A stretch of DNA of 64,000 nucleotides, taken from Pirellulales bacterium. Its GTDB lineage: Bacteria; Planctomycetota; Planctomycetia; Pirellulales; Thermoguttaceae. Positions 57,401 through 63,164 of the stretch are shown here, in pieces; within the stretch, counting starts at the first letter, position 1, and each line of letters starts with the position of its first letter. The stretch lies in assembly GCA_016935315.1 (NCBI GenBank), contig JAFGRD010000037.1, positions 1 to 64,000 of the forward strand, written 5' to 3'. A model generated the notes under the pieces. That model was not told the DNA's origin, ran no database searches, and saw only the letters and a list, made by a program, of their open reading frames with translations. Made by a program: the position numbers and the translations under genes.

Positions 57401-60400
57401 GCCCGGATCTTTCAGATTCAACGGCAAGCCGAGGCTGATCCGCAGCGGATCGGGATCGGTGTCCACGTCGTCATCGGTGTCGACGTTGGCGACTTGCAGG
57501 GCGATCAGCCCCAGGCCGGCGCTGAGGTTAATTTCCTCGGCGCGGACTTCCAGCGAGAGATTGACGTTCTGCTCGCCGGCCGCCGGCTCGACAAGGAACA
57601 CCCGGTCGGTGAGCGTTCGGCCGTGCAGCGGGGCCCCTTCCAGGATGCCGTCGTCGGTGCCGTCGCCGTCTTCGCTGACGCCGAGAATTCCCAGCCCCAG
57701 TCCAGCCAGCGACGTGGTGTCGAACGTCTGGGCCGCCGAGATCGTCAGCGGGACGCTGCCGTCGGACTGCACGCGAAGCCCCAGGCCGTCGTCGGCGATG
57801 CTCAACGTGCTGTCCGTGGCCGCGTTAAACGCGTCGATCACGTCCTGCACGGTCTCCGCGCCGTCGAGGTCGATGTAGTGCGTGCCCCCGCCGTCGTCGA
57901 CCACCAGGTCGTAGTGGTTGCCGCCTTGGGCCCCGCTGAACCCGAGCAACGTGCCGCCGAGCACGTCGAGCGTGCGAACCGACTCATCGGTGGCCAGCAG
58001 GGTGATCCGCCGGCTGATGATCGTGCCGCCGAGGTCCCGCTCGGCGTAGATCGCCGCTTCGACCGCCTCGCCCAGACCCTCGTCGTCGAGCTGATCGTTC
58101 ATGTCGGCGACCAGATCGAGCAGGTCGAAGTTGTCCGTGATTTCCGCGGACGCGACGTTAAAGGAGAGCGCATGGTCGCTGCCGCCGGAGCCGGCGCCGC
58201 CGTTGATCTCCAGCGTGATCGTGTCGTTGGCCGCCGGCCGACCGAACTCCGGCCCGTCGTTGTCGGCCGTGACGGCAACCAGGATATCCACGCCGGCGCC
58301 GCCGTTGAGCTCGGCCAGCGGCGTGCCGCCGGTGATCTCGATTCCTTCCCCAAGCTCGCCCAGATAGAGCCCCACGCGAAAATCCAGATCAACGCCCACC
58401 TCGAACGCGGCGTCGGCGGTGGCCGTCAGCTCGAGCGTTCCCAGCGGGCCGAGGTCGAGCCCGTCGCCGAAGTCGAGCTCGGACTGCTTCTCGTAAGACT
58501 CGCTCAGCGCCAGATTGAACAAGACGGCGCCGGTCTGCGCGTCGTACTCCCAATCGAGATCCTCTTCGGTAACGCCCAACTCGTCGGCCAGCACGGCCAT
58601 GAGCTCGCCCACGCTGTCGAACCTCGGCTCGGCGATCGCGCGGACCCCCTCGAATCCCAACTTCGAGGTCGCTTCCATCGAGCTCTCCGCGGCGGTTTGG
58701 CCGTCGGAGAAGCCCAAGGCCGCCTCCTCGCTCGCGCTGAGGTCGTTGATCGTCACGTCGGTGATGTACGGATTCCGGGCGGCAACGACCAGCTTGTCGT
58801 CGGAGGTGTCGCCCGAGGTGCCGCCGTCGTCGACCAGCGCGAACAGGTCGTTGCCGAGGTGGTCGTTCGTCCCGCCGGGCACCGCCAGCTCAAACGCCTC
58901 GTTTAGATCATCGGCCAGGTCTTGCAGCGTGACATTGTCTTCGGTCGACGGCCAGTCCTCGGTCGCCGACGGCTCGACCAGCAACTCGATGGCAACCGGG
59001 CCGACCGGGATCGAGGTCTCCGTGTCGGACGTGCCGTCGAGCTGCATGAGCGTGAAGCTGACGTCGAACTCCAGATCGAGCGTGGGCTGCCCATAGGCCG
59101 GGCCGGGATCGTCGGCCGTCATCCGCAGGGTGGTCAGCGTGAGGAAGCCGGCGACGCCGCTTTCGGCCGTTGCGATGCTCAACACCGGATCGCCGTTGGC
59201 GTTGGTCGTCTGGCCGGCTTCGAGCAAGTCCCCCAGCGTCTGGCCATCGCCGTAATCCGCCGCGGCCAATCCCGCATCGATGTCCGTGATCAGATCGCCG
59301 ATGCTCGTGCTGCCGTTGGCGGGAATTCGCACTTCCGTGGGGTTCTCTCCGTCGAGCAAAACCAGCACGGGCGCCTCGTCACCCAGGGCGACCCCCGACG
59401 GGCTGTCCACGGCCGCCACCATGGCCGGCCCCAGCAGCCGGTTGGCAAGATCCTGCATCGACTGTCCCAGGTCCACGACATCGCTCAACCCGTCGCCGAC
59501 GTAGGGAATCTCGGTGCCGGCCGTCAGGGTGACCGCTTCGTCGCCGATCAGTTCCAGGGTTTCGCCCAGCTCGCGAAGCTTCCGCACAATCAACTGCATC
59601 GAGTCGGCCTCGCTGGCTGCCACCGTCGAGTGGACCGTGGGGGCGGCGAAGCCCACCTGCATCAGTCCTGCCGCCAGGCCCGCGCCGGCCATCGCTACCG
59701 CCGGAGAACCCAGCGGCGGGTCGATGGCCGCGTTGATCGCGTCGATGATGTCGTCGTTGCTGAGAAAGACCTCGGTCATGGTCAGCCCGAGGTCCGCGGC
59801 CTTGTCGTGCATCGCGTCGACCAGGTCGAACAACAACTGTTCGCTGGCCACATTCAGCCCGAGGCCGTCGCCGGCTTGCGCGTCGCCGGGCACCGTGAAA
59901 TCGACGTCCAGGCCGACCTGGTGCAACCGCCCGGGGCCACCTGCGTGCAACGCCGCCGAGCCGTAGCCGTCGATGGTGCTGATCGTGTCGACGTGGATCC
60001 CGGCGGCCGCCAGCCCGGCTACGGTCGTGGTGCCATAGTCGACGATCTCGGCTAGCCAGTCCGTTCCGTACCGCTCGGTTGCCGACCCCAGCGGCGTGTA
60101 TTCCTCCCAGCGAGGGGCGCTTGCGTCGTTGAGCCAAGTGGCCGAGTGGAGGCTGATCTCGCCGCTGGCCTCCTCGGGCGTGGCCGTGCCTTGCGAGTCG
60201 ACCACGGCCTGGAAGAGCTGCAGCACCGAAGTGGTCTCGGCGTCCATCGTCCCGGTCAGATCGAGCACGTCGCCCGAGGCATCGCCTCGCATGCCGAGAT
60301 GGTTCAGACGATGCTGCAGCCGCAGCACGTCGAGCGTCTCCGTGTTGATCGTCACGGAGTTTTCGCCGGAACCGCTGTGACCGGGCTGGATGTCAACCGA

Positions 60401-61003
60401 CAGCACCGACTGCTGACTGCCGAAACCGTCGTCGAAACCGACCGTCAGCTCCAGCGTCCCCTGGAACCCCGGCTCGGCCGGGTCGTCGTCGTCGGCAAGC
60501 GACGAATCGACCGCCGGCACCAGGTACAGCCGTCCGACATCCTCGAACAACGCGCCGCCCTCTTCAGCCCGTTGCGAAAGGATTGCCCGGGCGACCGTCT
60601 CGCTGCCGGCGTCGTTCAGCAGCAGGTCTCCGGTGCCGCCGTCGGTCACGATCGTCAGCGCGGAACCCGTGCCGACCACCTCCGCGCCGAGCAGTTGGTA
60701 GTCGGAGCCGTGCAACAGGACGTCGGCGTCCATCGCGATCACATCGCCCGTGGACGCGGCCGGCAGAACGTAGTCGGCCGTCTTCGGAGCGTTGCCGCCC
60801 AGCAGGCTCCAGGGCAACGGGGAGATGCTCAACAGCAGCCGGGACTCGAGGGCCTCGAACCCGGCGATGCGATGCACCGTTGGAGGGGCGAACCGCCAAG
60901 CGGATCGGCCATGGCCGCATTCGGGCAGCCTTGGGTTTGATGAGTGCCTTTGCGAACCGGCGGAAGAACCGATTCGACGCAGAACGTCTCCCCAGCGGAA
61001 CAT
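45455..61003 (-). CDS. Giant multidomain surface protein (RTX, SdrD-B, GEVED, dockerin)
   Basis: A 5,182-residue Asp-rich protein. It starts with a basic leader and EALESRLLLS (50-59), the LEPR-XLL-type signature of planctomycete exported giants. Near 235-285 is a peptidoglycan-binding-like segment (LRLQHRLNHLGMRG, TSVLQLFQAVV), then GRLHQVGLDVDF, similar to M15-type peptidases. About 300-2540 is an Asp-rich beta region without named motifs. RTX calcium nonapeptides (GGxGxD) fill about 2550-2815 and 4150-5020. Between them are four SdrD-B-like domains (GQKFEDLDGEG, GFKWDDIDRDG and similar), one GEVED domain (about 3378-3538), two dockerin-like motifs (TDAKVNATDMLLARNN, NRDARVNATDMLLARNN) and a propeller-like segment. 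The start follows AAGGGTGAG. Function is probably adhesion or wall structure; no transporter gene is adjacent. Confidence 0.92.
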   Translation of the reverse strand: MFRWGDVLRRIGSSAGSQRHSSNPRLPECGHGRSAWRFAPPTVHRIAGFEALESRLLLSISPLPWSLLGGNAPKTADYVLPAASTGDVIAMDADVLLHGSDYQLLGAEVVGTGSALTIVTDGGTGDLLLNDAGSETVARAILSQRAEEGGALFEDVGRLYLVPAVDSSLADDDDPAEPGFQGTLELTVGFDDGFGSQQSVLSVDIQPGHSGSGENSVTINTETLDVLRLQHRLNHLGMRGDASGDVLDLTGTMDAETTSVLQLFQAVVDSQGTATPEEASGEISLHSATWLNDASAPRWEEYTPLGSATERYGTDWLAEIVDYGTTTVAGLAAAGIHVDTISTIDGYGSAALHAGGPGRLHQVGLDVDFTVPGDAQAGDGLGLNVASEQLLFDLVDAMHDKAADLGLTMTEVFLSNDDIIDAINAAIDPPLGSPAVAMAGAGLAAGLMQVGFAAPTVHSTVAASEADSMQLIVRKLRELGETLELIGDEAVTLTAGTEIPYVGDGLSDVVDLGQSMQDLANRLLGPAMVAAVDSPSGVALGDEAPVLVLLDGENPTEVRIPANGSTSIGDLITDIDAGLAAADYGDGQTLGDLLEAGQTTNANGDPVLSIATAESGVAGFLTLTTLRMTADDPGPAYGQPTLDLEFDVSFTLMQLDGTSDTETSIPVGPVAIELLVEPSATEDWPSTEDNVTLQDLADDLNEAFELAVPGGTNDHLGNDLFALVDDGGTSGDTSDDKLVVAARNPYITDVTINDLSASEEAALGFSDGQTAAESSMEATSKLGFEGVRAIAEPRFDSVGELMAVLADELGVTEEDLDWEYDAQTGAVLFNLALSESYEKQSELDFGDGLDLGPLGTLELTATADAAFEVGVDLDFRVGLYLGELGEGIEITGGTPLAELNGGAGVDILVAVTADNDGPEFGRPAANDTITLEINGGAGSGGSDHALSFNVASAEITDNFDLLDLVADMNDQLDDEGLGEAVEAAIYAERDLGGTIISRRITLLATDESVRTLDVLGGTLLGFSGAQGGNHYDLVVDDGGGTHYIDLDGAETVQDVIDAFNAATDSTLSIADDGLGLRVQSDGSVPLTISAAQTFDTTSLAGLGLGILGVSEDGDGTDDGILEGAPLHGRTLTDRVFLVEPAAGEQNVNLSLEVRAEEINLSAGLGLIALQVANVDTDDDVDTDPDPLRISLGLPLNLKDPGTGDNQDGRITLGELYDTLRSGDVGSVIHLSEAMSDFTADVSAALGLSADLFDGAYSCEIVATVGLATENDLGSLEFNVETSDCAAGFGQLGELSVEQVLQVIRDFLDQLQQSAQASVLSAEIPVIDTSLADIIDLADRVFDAVDQVISSVDLDAVRDARDVLDSAIANLPICTSCGSSDKQDLLDALQSLDGVLAGDLGRLPTRLISIAGELQRAASETIGTGPFDPIEQELVDALEDLETLVPSLNTLAERLESAVNEYLPSGVVFHFDVVDFDGNPGNGMQNAVVIGLTAGDDDLVAETFSPELPADSFGILDLGADVDLYAGGSISLGFGIDLTELTEGDPAEAPFVLVRDPDVADPSLVKTGLDLNAGFDSSFSAGVGFGSLDLVDADVELSLLAAEQETLTVGGGAVTLSATPLEEDSRFVIVYDGTDVLAAEEFEISGTTLTFVGGSPPANGTEVTVQYQTSTVPGTGTDRAADLNNRATVSINFDDPAFTITGNAIGAVPLVDLFDGSGPSLQIQANGMVVGALDAEFLNSRAENAVTLAVGLEHLLDPQLNIDTEALLSMFQDVEFDLRLIVEGVETLLQLLEDGLTSEVAANLPLIGGGLNTAGTFIGDLRTHVVEPFGDFLDSVGGTFEDVADSIAQWLYDQLNPLGIIGDTNGNSTPGELGDVIVELDADHFQFLVKLSGGDEVGVDFDSGLAGLPLEAEGGAHIGWDYDIDFGVGVDRLSGFYFVVNDPMATDKPEVELQVYAGLDVDNSGPDPVPTSLTLDLYALELSVTDNLDGTEPGTKFTGTLGLDVEGNTSNRLPLSDLGSRSFGEIFQIEFNTQVGVDLELAAALGADLPGVAADLTAGWEFSMSTGSKGQIEVVVGEPEVTFGNIRLELGGFLSQYIGPAIDVINDILEPFRPVLDLLTAEVPGVSQLSEMAGRGPVTMIDLVAMIYPEKGESIRKFVNVVSQIADVIEAIDDASSGGEVVISFGDLNFGGTHNDVDLRDSGWNTEDLDSVFDAAATGFQSLTSQMNDAGSMEMGQAVSSLTREPSSGGLGGLGIELAFLQPTNIFKFLIGQTADIITWDIPRFDFLFEWGQKFRITPVPPISVEIGFNLGAFIDLSVGYDTRGLQTGNFIDGFYFGDLANVSSGSDVDEFGFGMGVTLAALLDIGVASAGIEGEIRGDVYANWADTDNDGKMYLDEIANIVRQDGVECLFDIHGAVRAIVRLVWEVLFWSGSVDIIDVEIFSFSNEGLCPKFEAAHVADGTDGEDDRNVLPDGTTAAEGTLILHAGHFAGLRQQGSSTDTTEQYTVTQFAPGVYEVEGMGLTQSFSAVESIFFDGGTGNDVLDLIGLNGADEVPVPVTAYGGDGADVLEGGSQDDLLDGGAGADSLTGYSGADTLVGGGGNDTITGDTGDDSITGGDGDDRITGGDGNDTIEADSGNDWIEGQGGGDSISGGAGTDAIYGAFQGTPPDGAQADAADYLEGNANRDTIYGDDGDDTIYGGSGDDFIYGEEGSDILYGDSGHDWMEGGTGDDRMIDAGKGNDLLIGGPGKDVLLGNWGNDVIFGYYMGDNTSTDGEHIEGGPDDDYVCGTEGVDLIYGGTGEVDFGSGLGTGLDHVDPWTNTDVPVLAGGYVPSTCLEEPEYVQPDPVVIMGQKFEDLDGEGTWDADETPLGGWTIELYDDLGDFVASTVTADLDLDDDGSIDPITERGVYRFEDLDPGTYTVVEVLQGGHQQTAPDGGSHEVTLDSGETAEGLNFGNRPLARICGFKWDDIDRDGFHDPDEPGLGGVTVYLDINENGYLDTFDGVPLEPYQVTMEDDPDTPEDETGRYCFEDVTPGTYIVREVVPAGRYQTYPRATVVYYNVFEGGAGGEWSNNSIDGTPSGRKFLGQFGSEAVVLDLAGLPSHETVTVEFDLYVIRSWNGNQVIDLSGQRIGPDRWSLGVEGGATLVDTTLSNSDAPIGPYNQAYPDDYGVGDYPPRTGAAENNTLGYYYSGEYPMDSVYHLRYTFAHHEDYLKLNFAAMGIEADETWGLDNMVVIAGSDGHIVEVGPGDHVRDVDFGNSPPRGDITGQKFEDLNSNGRRDPGEVGLDGWTIELVDARTGSLVDTQVTQSDDVNHDGEIHPETEQGLYAFIGIDPGTYIVREVQQPGFEPTTSPAVTIFVSPDQPITIDFGNQPKSLDFGDAPDRPYPTFLESDGPRHLIVQRNPTLGRQIDAESDGLADGHATGDDLHQTDDEDGVVFAGDLVVGEPGVVQVVVTNADGVLNAWIDFNGDGDWLDKGEHVFQAVPLKVGTHTLSFNVPGDAPPGDTFARFRLSTQRQLSFVGPAPNGEVEDYRVTIEAPTAVVVGRHVFYNNSYFDGNLPQANSRDDEAIALDKQALLPGQTATFANYTSYARGINGIMVDLDGLDENVTLGPEDFEFRVGNDNDPDTWDRAPKPISVTVRPGAGVNGSDRVTVLWEDYAVLKQWLQVTVRANDRTRLAAPDVFYFGNAVAEAGNSTTDAKVNATDMLLARNNPRTFINPAGVDFPYDYNRDARVNATDMLLARNNQTHFLNALRLITVPAKHEAGDEAPVAKDDPDCLVYGYKWDDQDGNGTWDAGEPGLAGVTIYVDLNDNGQLDAGEPSTVTGDDDPDTAQDDTGFYCFGSLPGPSDGYVIREVVPDGWIQTFPVSRLLVHDIHRSMFDINRDTAATARRRITGQDVLGMSVSPDDGLLYALSLAKRELVTIDPPTGLATSVSTLDIEIQEGDIDFDPTTGALYGVRGNGNYLYKIDVGTGHASPIGQVAQIKDPSAMAFDQTGNLYVIDPQMGVLLRLDKSNAAIITSVSLSLSGLGTFAGMDFDPVTGRLYLVASGGSGSNPALFAVDVNSGNLGLVGYTRPDLSAMEFIPDPAHVVQPVPGQVSVRADFGNWQPTYLPDGSDEIHAAGRDDTIYGDNLVTDPTIISEGDADLIYGDDGKDSIYGQDKDDVLWGANETLDTAFTADDDLIDGGEDNDEVRQTVDSHQTLTNALLTGQGNDSLVDVEQATLAGGPDGNVIDASAFTAGPVTLIGEDGADEIYGGTGDDSLLGGPGDDVVLAGGDGDDTLVGGAGSDQLKGEDGDDVYQFETAVSTEVDEVSESAAATGGIDTLDFSTLSVSDGVSADLTALTIATHTHRQVVTTNPSLLENAFGGAGQDALAGNANDNWLVGGANDDKLKGLGGNDTLEGGAGDDDLDGGDDDDVYVFRTATTDELDTIFEAAGPTGGVDTVDFSALAAGDPVTVALFDTTLAQHTHRIVKSPTAEGVDNVIGTPGDDTLVDSNYDNLLTGGDGDDLYVFIDPVNPQNDVVEEAPAAGIDTLVFGLVSLDLTVDLTAAAPMAFDALRSISGPGTNFEHVLGGSGDDDIKGNGSDNSLYGGPGNDTLSGEAGADTLEGANGDDLLQGDAGDDLYVFTKATAMAETDTIAESAAPDGGTDTLDFSALAAGDRIDANLTDLVLTVQHTHRVVNSPDPSLLENVLGTPGIDVLVGNAAANRLEGREGADLLDGLDGDDQLLGGAGDDFYRFSPAAAAQNDTITELAGEGSDWLWFAPLAAADPVLVDLSAESEIASHTNRTVQVAAGTHAVNIEHVAGGPGADSITGSAVANILWGGEGDDQLDGGLGGDVLYGGLGSNTLRGGGGDDFYYFADGIAATDTLVEDSGVVTGGLAAGGGSDTLDFRNINGAVAFDLTLTSQVVNGILTVNLHDSSGPLADYFENILGTQLAGNQFVGNGADNILVGGPLVDLIDGGAGNDVLLGRDGADFLLGGGGHDIVLGGPGDDSQLLGEAGRDIIVGGTGSDTLDGGDGEDILADGTTLFGAGTEEETIAALGVIRDEWTLTSRTYEQRTANIAAGVGAGGAFRLAVGSTVFYDSDPDELTGGLDRDWFFRNLADDTVTDLDVDELAKAAKETRLESTELRERATTAYFELLAESRSRNHQDGNDGRHSDAIDDDLEYLVGRLTRHW

Positions 61004-61212
61004 GGTATCTCACCCTTTGCTCGATGATGCACCCGATGGGTGCCACTTGGTTTTGGAGAGATCGGAGAGTCCGATGTCTCGGCAATGCGGCGTTTCGAGA
61101 CTGAATTTGTGAAATGCCCGGGAAACCGGGGATTCCGATTCGTCGCCGCTGCTCTGTTCCCCTGATTTCGATTGGGGGGCCTTTTCCACCCGGACCGCCC
61201 AAGCGAGCATTC

Positions 61213-61218
61213 ATTATA
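61213..61218 (-). promoter_or_regulatory. TATAAT box upstream of the giant gene
   Basis: A TATAAT on the minus strand (plus strand attata) lies 210 bases upstream of the start at 61003. The -35 is not a good match, and a GCGGAG/CTCCGC palindrome lies just before it. This is only a candidate promoter. Confidence 0.3.
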
Positions 61219-61333
61219 CCGCCAAACGGAGCATCTCCGCAGACAATAATCGTGAAAATCGTCAGATACAGGACGTCTTGCGTCGCGGGCTTCCCAGTTC
61301 CCCTATTTTGACAGAGAACCGAGGATTCTGACA

Positions 61334-61361
61334 TTGACCCTCCCGGCGAGGTGCCTATAAT
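61334..61361 (+). promoter_or_regulatory. Strong sigma70-type promoter of the Tyr/Ser-rich lipoprotein
   Basis: TTGACC (61334-61339) and perfect TATAAT (61356-61361) are separated by 16 bases, the best vegetative promoter in the window. Predicted start near 61368 gives a leader of about 250 bases before ATG 61620. Confidence 0.7.
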
Positions 61362-61385
61362 CCGGCCCGGCCCGATCGTTCCTGC

Positions 61386-61410
61386 ACGGTTACCTCATAG
61401 AGATAACCGT
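61386..61410 (+). promoter_or_regulatory. First hairpin of a long leader
   Basis: ACGGTTA (61386-61392) and TAACCGT (61404-61410) pair perfectly in the leader of the gene at 61620. A second stem, GGCCC-AGCA-GGGCC (about 61570-61583), followed by CTTTCTCGTT, lies shortly before the ribosome binding site. Together they could form a regulatory leader, though no known riboswitch was recognised. Confidence 0.45.
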
Positions 61411-61619
61411 TGCGACCGCAAGAAGTGCCCTAGATCGCCGATTCTGCGGAAAACCAATAATTAATTCAACGCTGTAGTTCGATCTAATCTTACAGCGCGG
61501 ATCATGTCTTCTTTTTGCCAGTCCTCAGGGAAGGGGACGCCCGACTCGGGAGCCAACACGGAAGTTGACGGCCCAGCAGGGCCCTTTCTCGTTGTCCATT
61601 GCTAAAGGACACTCAAGCC

Positions 61620-63164
61620 ATGCGAAATCTTGCTGTAGTTTGTATGATTGCGGTTGTGACGATCGTCGGCCTGACCGGCTGCCAGAGCGACAAAGGCTGG
61701 TCGATGTCGGATTTGGCGTTTTGGAAGAGCAACCCCTTCAAGTCTTCCGCGGCGACCGCCAACGATCTGGCGAAGCCGTCGGCGCTGGCAGGCGCCGCCA
61801 ACCCACCCGCTGCTGACTACTCCTCGACCGCACCCGCGGCCGGCTATCCTTCCAGCTACAACGCCGCACCGACTTATCCGAGCACCCAGCAGCCCTATCC
61901 ATCGACTCAGCAGGCGACCGCGGCTTCGAGCTACCTGGCAGGCAACGGGGCCAGTTCCTACATGACGGCGCAGCAGGGCCCGTATGCAGCGGGCGGCTCC
62001 ACATCAGCGGCCCCGTATGGAGCCACATCCGCCTATGGCGACACCGGCGTCTCTTCGTACGGCTCGCCCTACGGCGGCCAGAACGCCGGCAGCAACGACT
62101 ACATGTCGGCCAACACGGCCGGGGCGTATGGAAACCCCATCCGGTCCGGAACGGCGGGCTCGGCCTACGATGGCGCAGCCAACTCGTACGGCGGCAACTC
62201 GTACGGCGGCAACGCGGCCTATGGCGGCTCGGCCAATCCCAGTTCGGCGTACAGCAACAGCAATTCGCCGAACAGCTACGGGGCGCTGGCCTCACGGCCG
62301 AGCACTCCGGCAACCGGGCTGAACGGGAGCGGCAGCCGGTATGACGGCTATGGAACCGGAGCGGCCTCCTACGCCGGCGCTGGGACCGGGGCCGCGCCGT
62401 CCTCCGGGCCTCTCTCCGGATCGCGCTATGGGGATGCAGACTACGCTGCCGGTTCCTCCAACACCAATTACGGAGCCGGTTCGACGTCGTCCTATGGCAG
62501 CAACGCCACCCCTTACACGGCCGCGGCGCCAGCTTCTGCGTACGGCGCCAGCGGGTCAGCCTACGATTCCGGCGGCAGCTCCGGCTACGGCAATTCCGAC
62601 CCCCGCTACGGCAGCGGCAGCTACGGCAGCAACAGCTACAACACGGGCAGCGCGGCATATGGGACCCAGCCCCGGAGCGTCGCTTCGGCGCCCGGCAGCC
62701 AAGCGGCCGGGCTACCCGCCAGCGGATCCTCGACAACCGGATACTCGACTCCAAGCTACACGCCGGGGGCGGGCGCCTATAGCCCGGGGTCAGGCGCGTA
62801 TGCACCGGGCACCGGCAACAGCTATACGCCGGGCGACACGGGTTACCAACCGGCGGGGGTGCCGGAATATCGATCGCCTTACTCGCCCGCCGCGACCGGG
62901 GCCGGCAGTCCCGCCACCTATCAGCCCGGCAGCACCCAGCGCTACCAGCCGCAGAAGTCCAACTCGGTCAGCCGCGCCGCGCCGGCCGTGTATTCGTCTC
63001 AATCGGGCAATTCGGCCTACCCAGGGGCAACCGGCTACCCGAGCACGACGGCGTATCCGAGCACGTCGGCATCCACCGGATCCAGCGTGGAGCCGGCCCA
63101 TTACACGCAGCCAGCCGGCGGCGCGGCGACTTCCACGGCAGGCTCCTACAACTTCATGCGTTGA
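61620..63164 (+). CDS. Tyr/Ser/Gly/Ala-rich low-complexity lipoprotein
   Basis: A 514-residue exported protein. The signal ends in LTGC (C19 or so), giving a lipoprotein. The rest is almost wholly low complexity: Ser, Ala, Gly, Tyr, Pro, Thr and Asn, with many YGG, SYG, AYG and YPST repeats and tyrosine every five to eight residues. No folded domain or catalytic motif is visible. The composition resembles secreted adhesive or glue-like tyrosine-rich proteins, but similarity by composition is not evidence of function. ATG 61620 follows AAAGGA. A strong promoter and long leader suggest high expression. Its end overlaps the convergent holA gene by 11 bases. Confidence 0.8.
   Translation: MRNLAVVCMIAVVTIVGLTGCQSDKGWSMSDLAFWKSNPFKSSAATANDLAKPSALAGAANPPAADYSSTAPAAGYPSSYNAAPTYPSTQQPYPSTQQATAASSYLAGNGASSYMTAQQGPYAAGGSTSAAPYGATSAYGDTGVSSYGSPYGGQNAGSNDYMSANTAGAYGNPIRSGTAGSAYDGAANSYGGNSYGGNAAYGGSANPSSAYSNSNSPNSYGALASRPSTPATGLNGSGSRYDGYGTGAASYAGAGTGAAPSSGPLSGSRYGDADYAAGSSNTNYGAGSTSSYGSNATPYTAAAPASAYGASGSAYDSGGSSGYGNSDPRYGSGSYGSNSYNTGSAAYGTQPRSVASAPGSQAAGLPASGSSTTGYSTPSYTPGAGAYSPGSGAYAPGTGNSYTPGDTGYQPAGVPEYRSPYSPAATGAGSPATYQPGSTQRYQPQKSNSVSRAAPAVYSSQSGNSAYPGATGYPSTTAYPSTSASTGSSVEPAHYTQPAGGAATSTAGSYNFMR

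Noticed and set aside
46958-58906. Very long open frames on the plus strand opposite the giant gene (for example 46958-50521, 50525-56218, 56858-58906)
   Set aside because: They are shadows of the strongly biased Asp/Gly/Thr-rich minus-strand gene; no domains, starts or ribosome binding sites fit.
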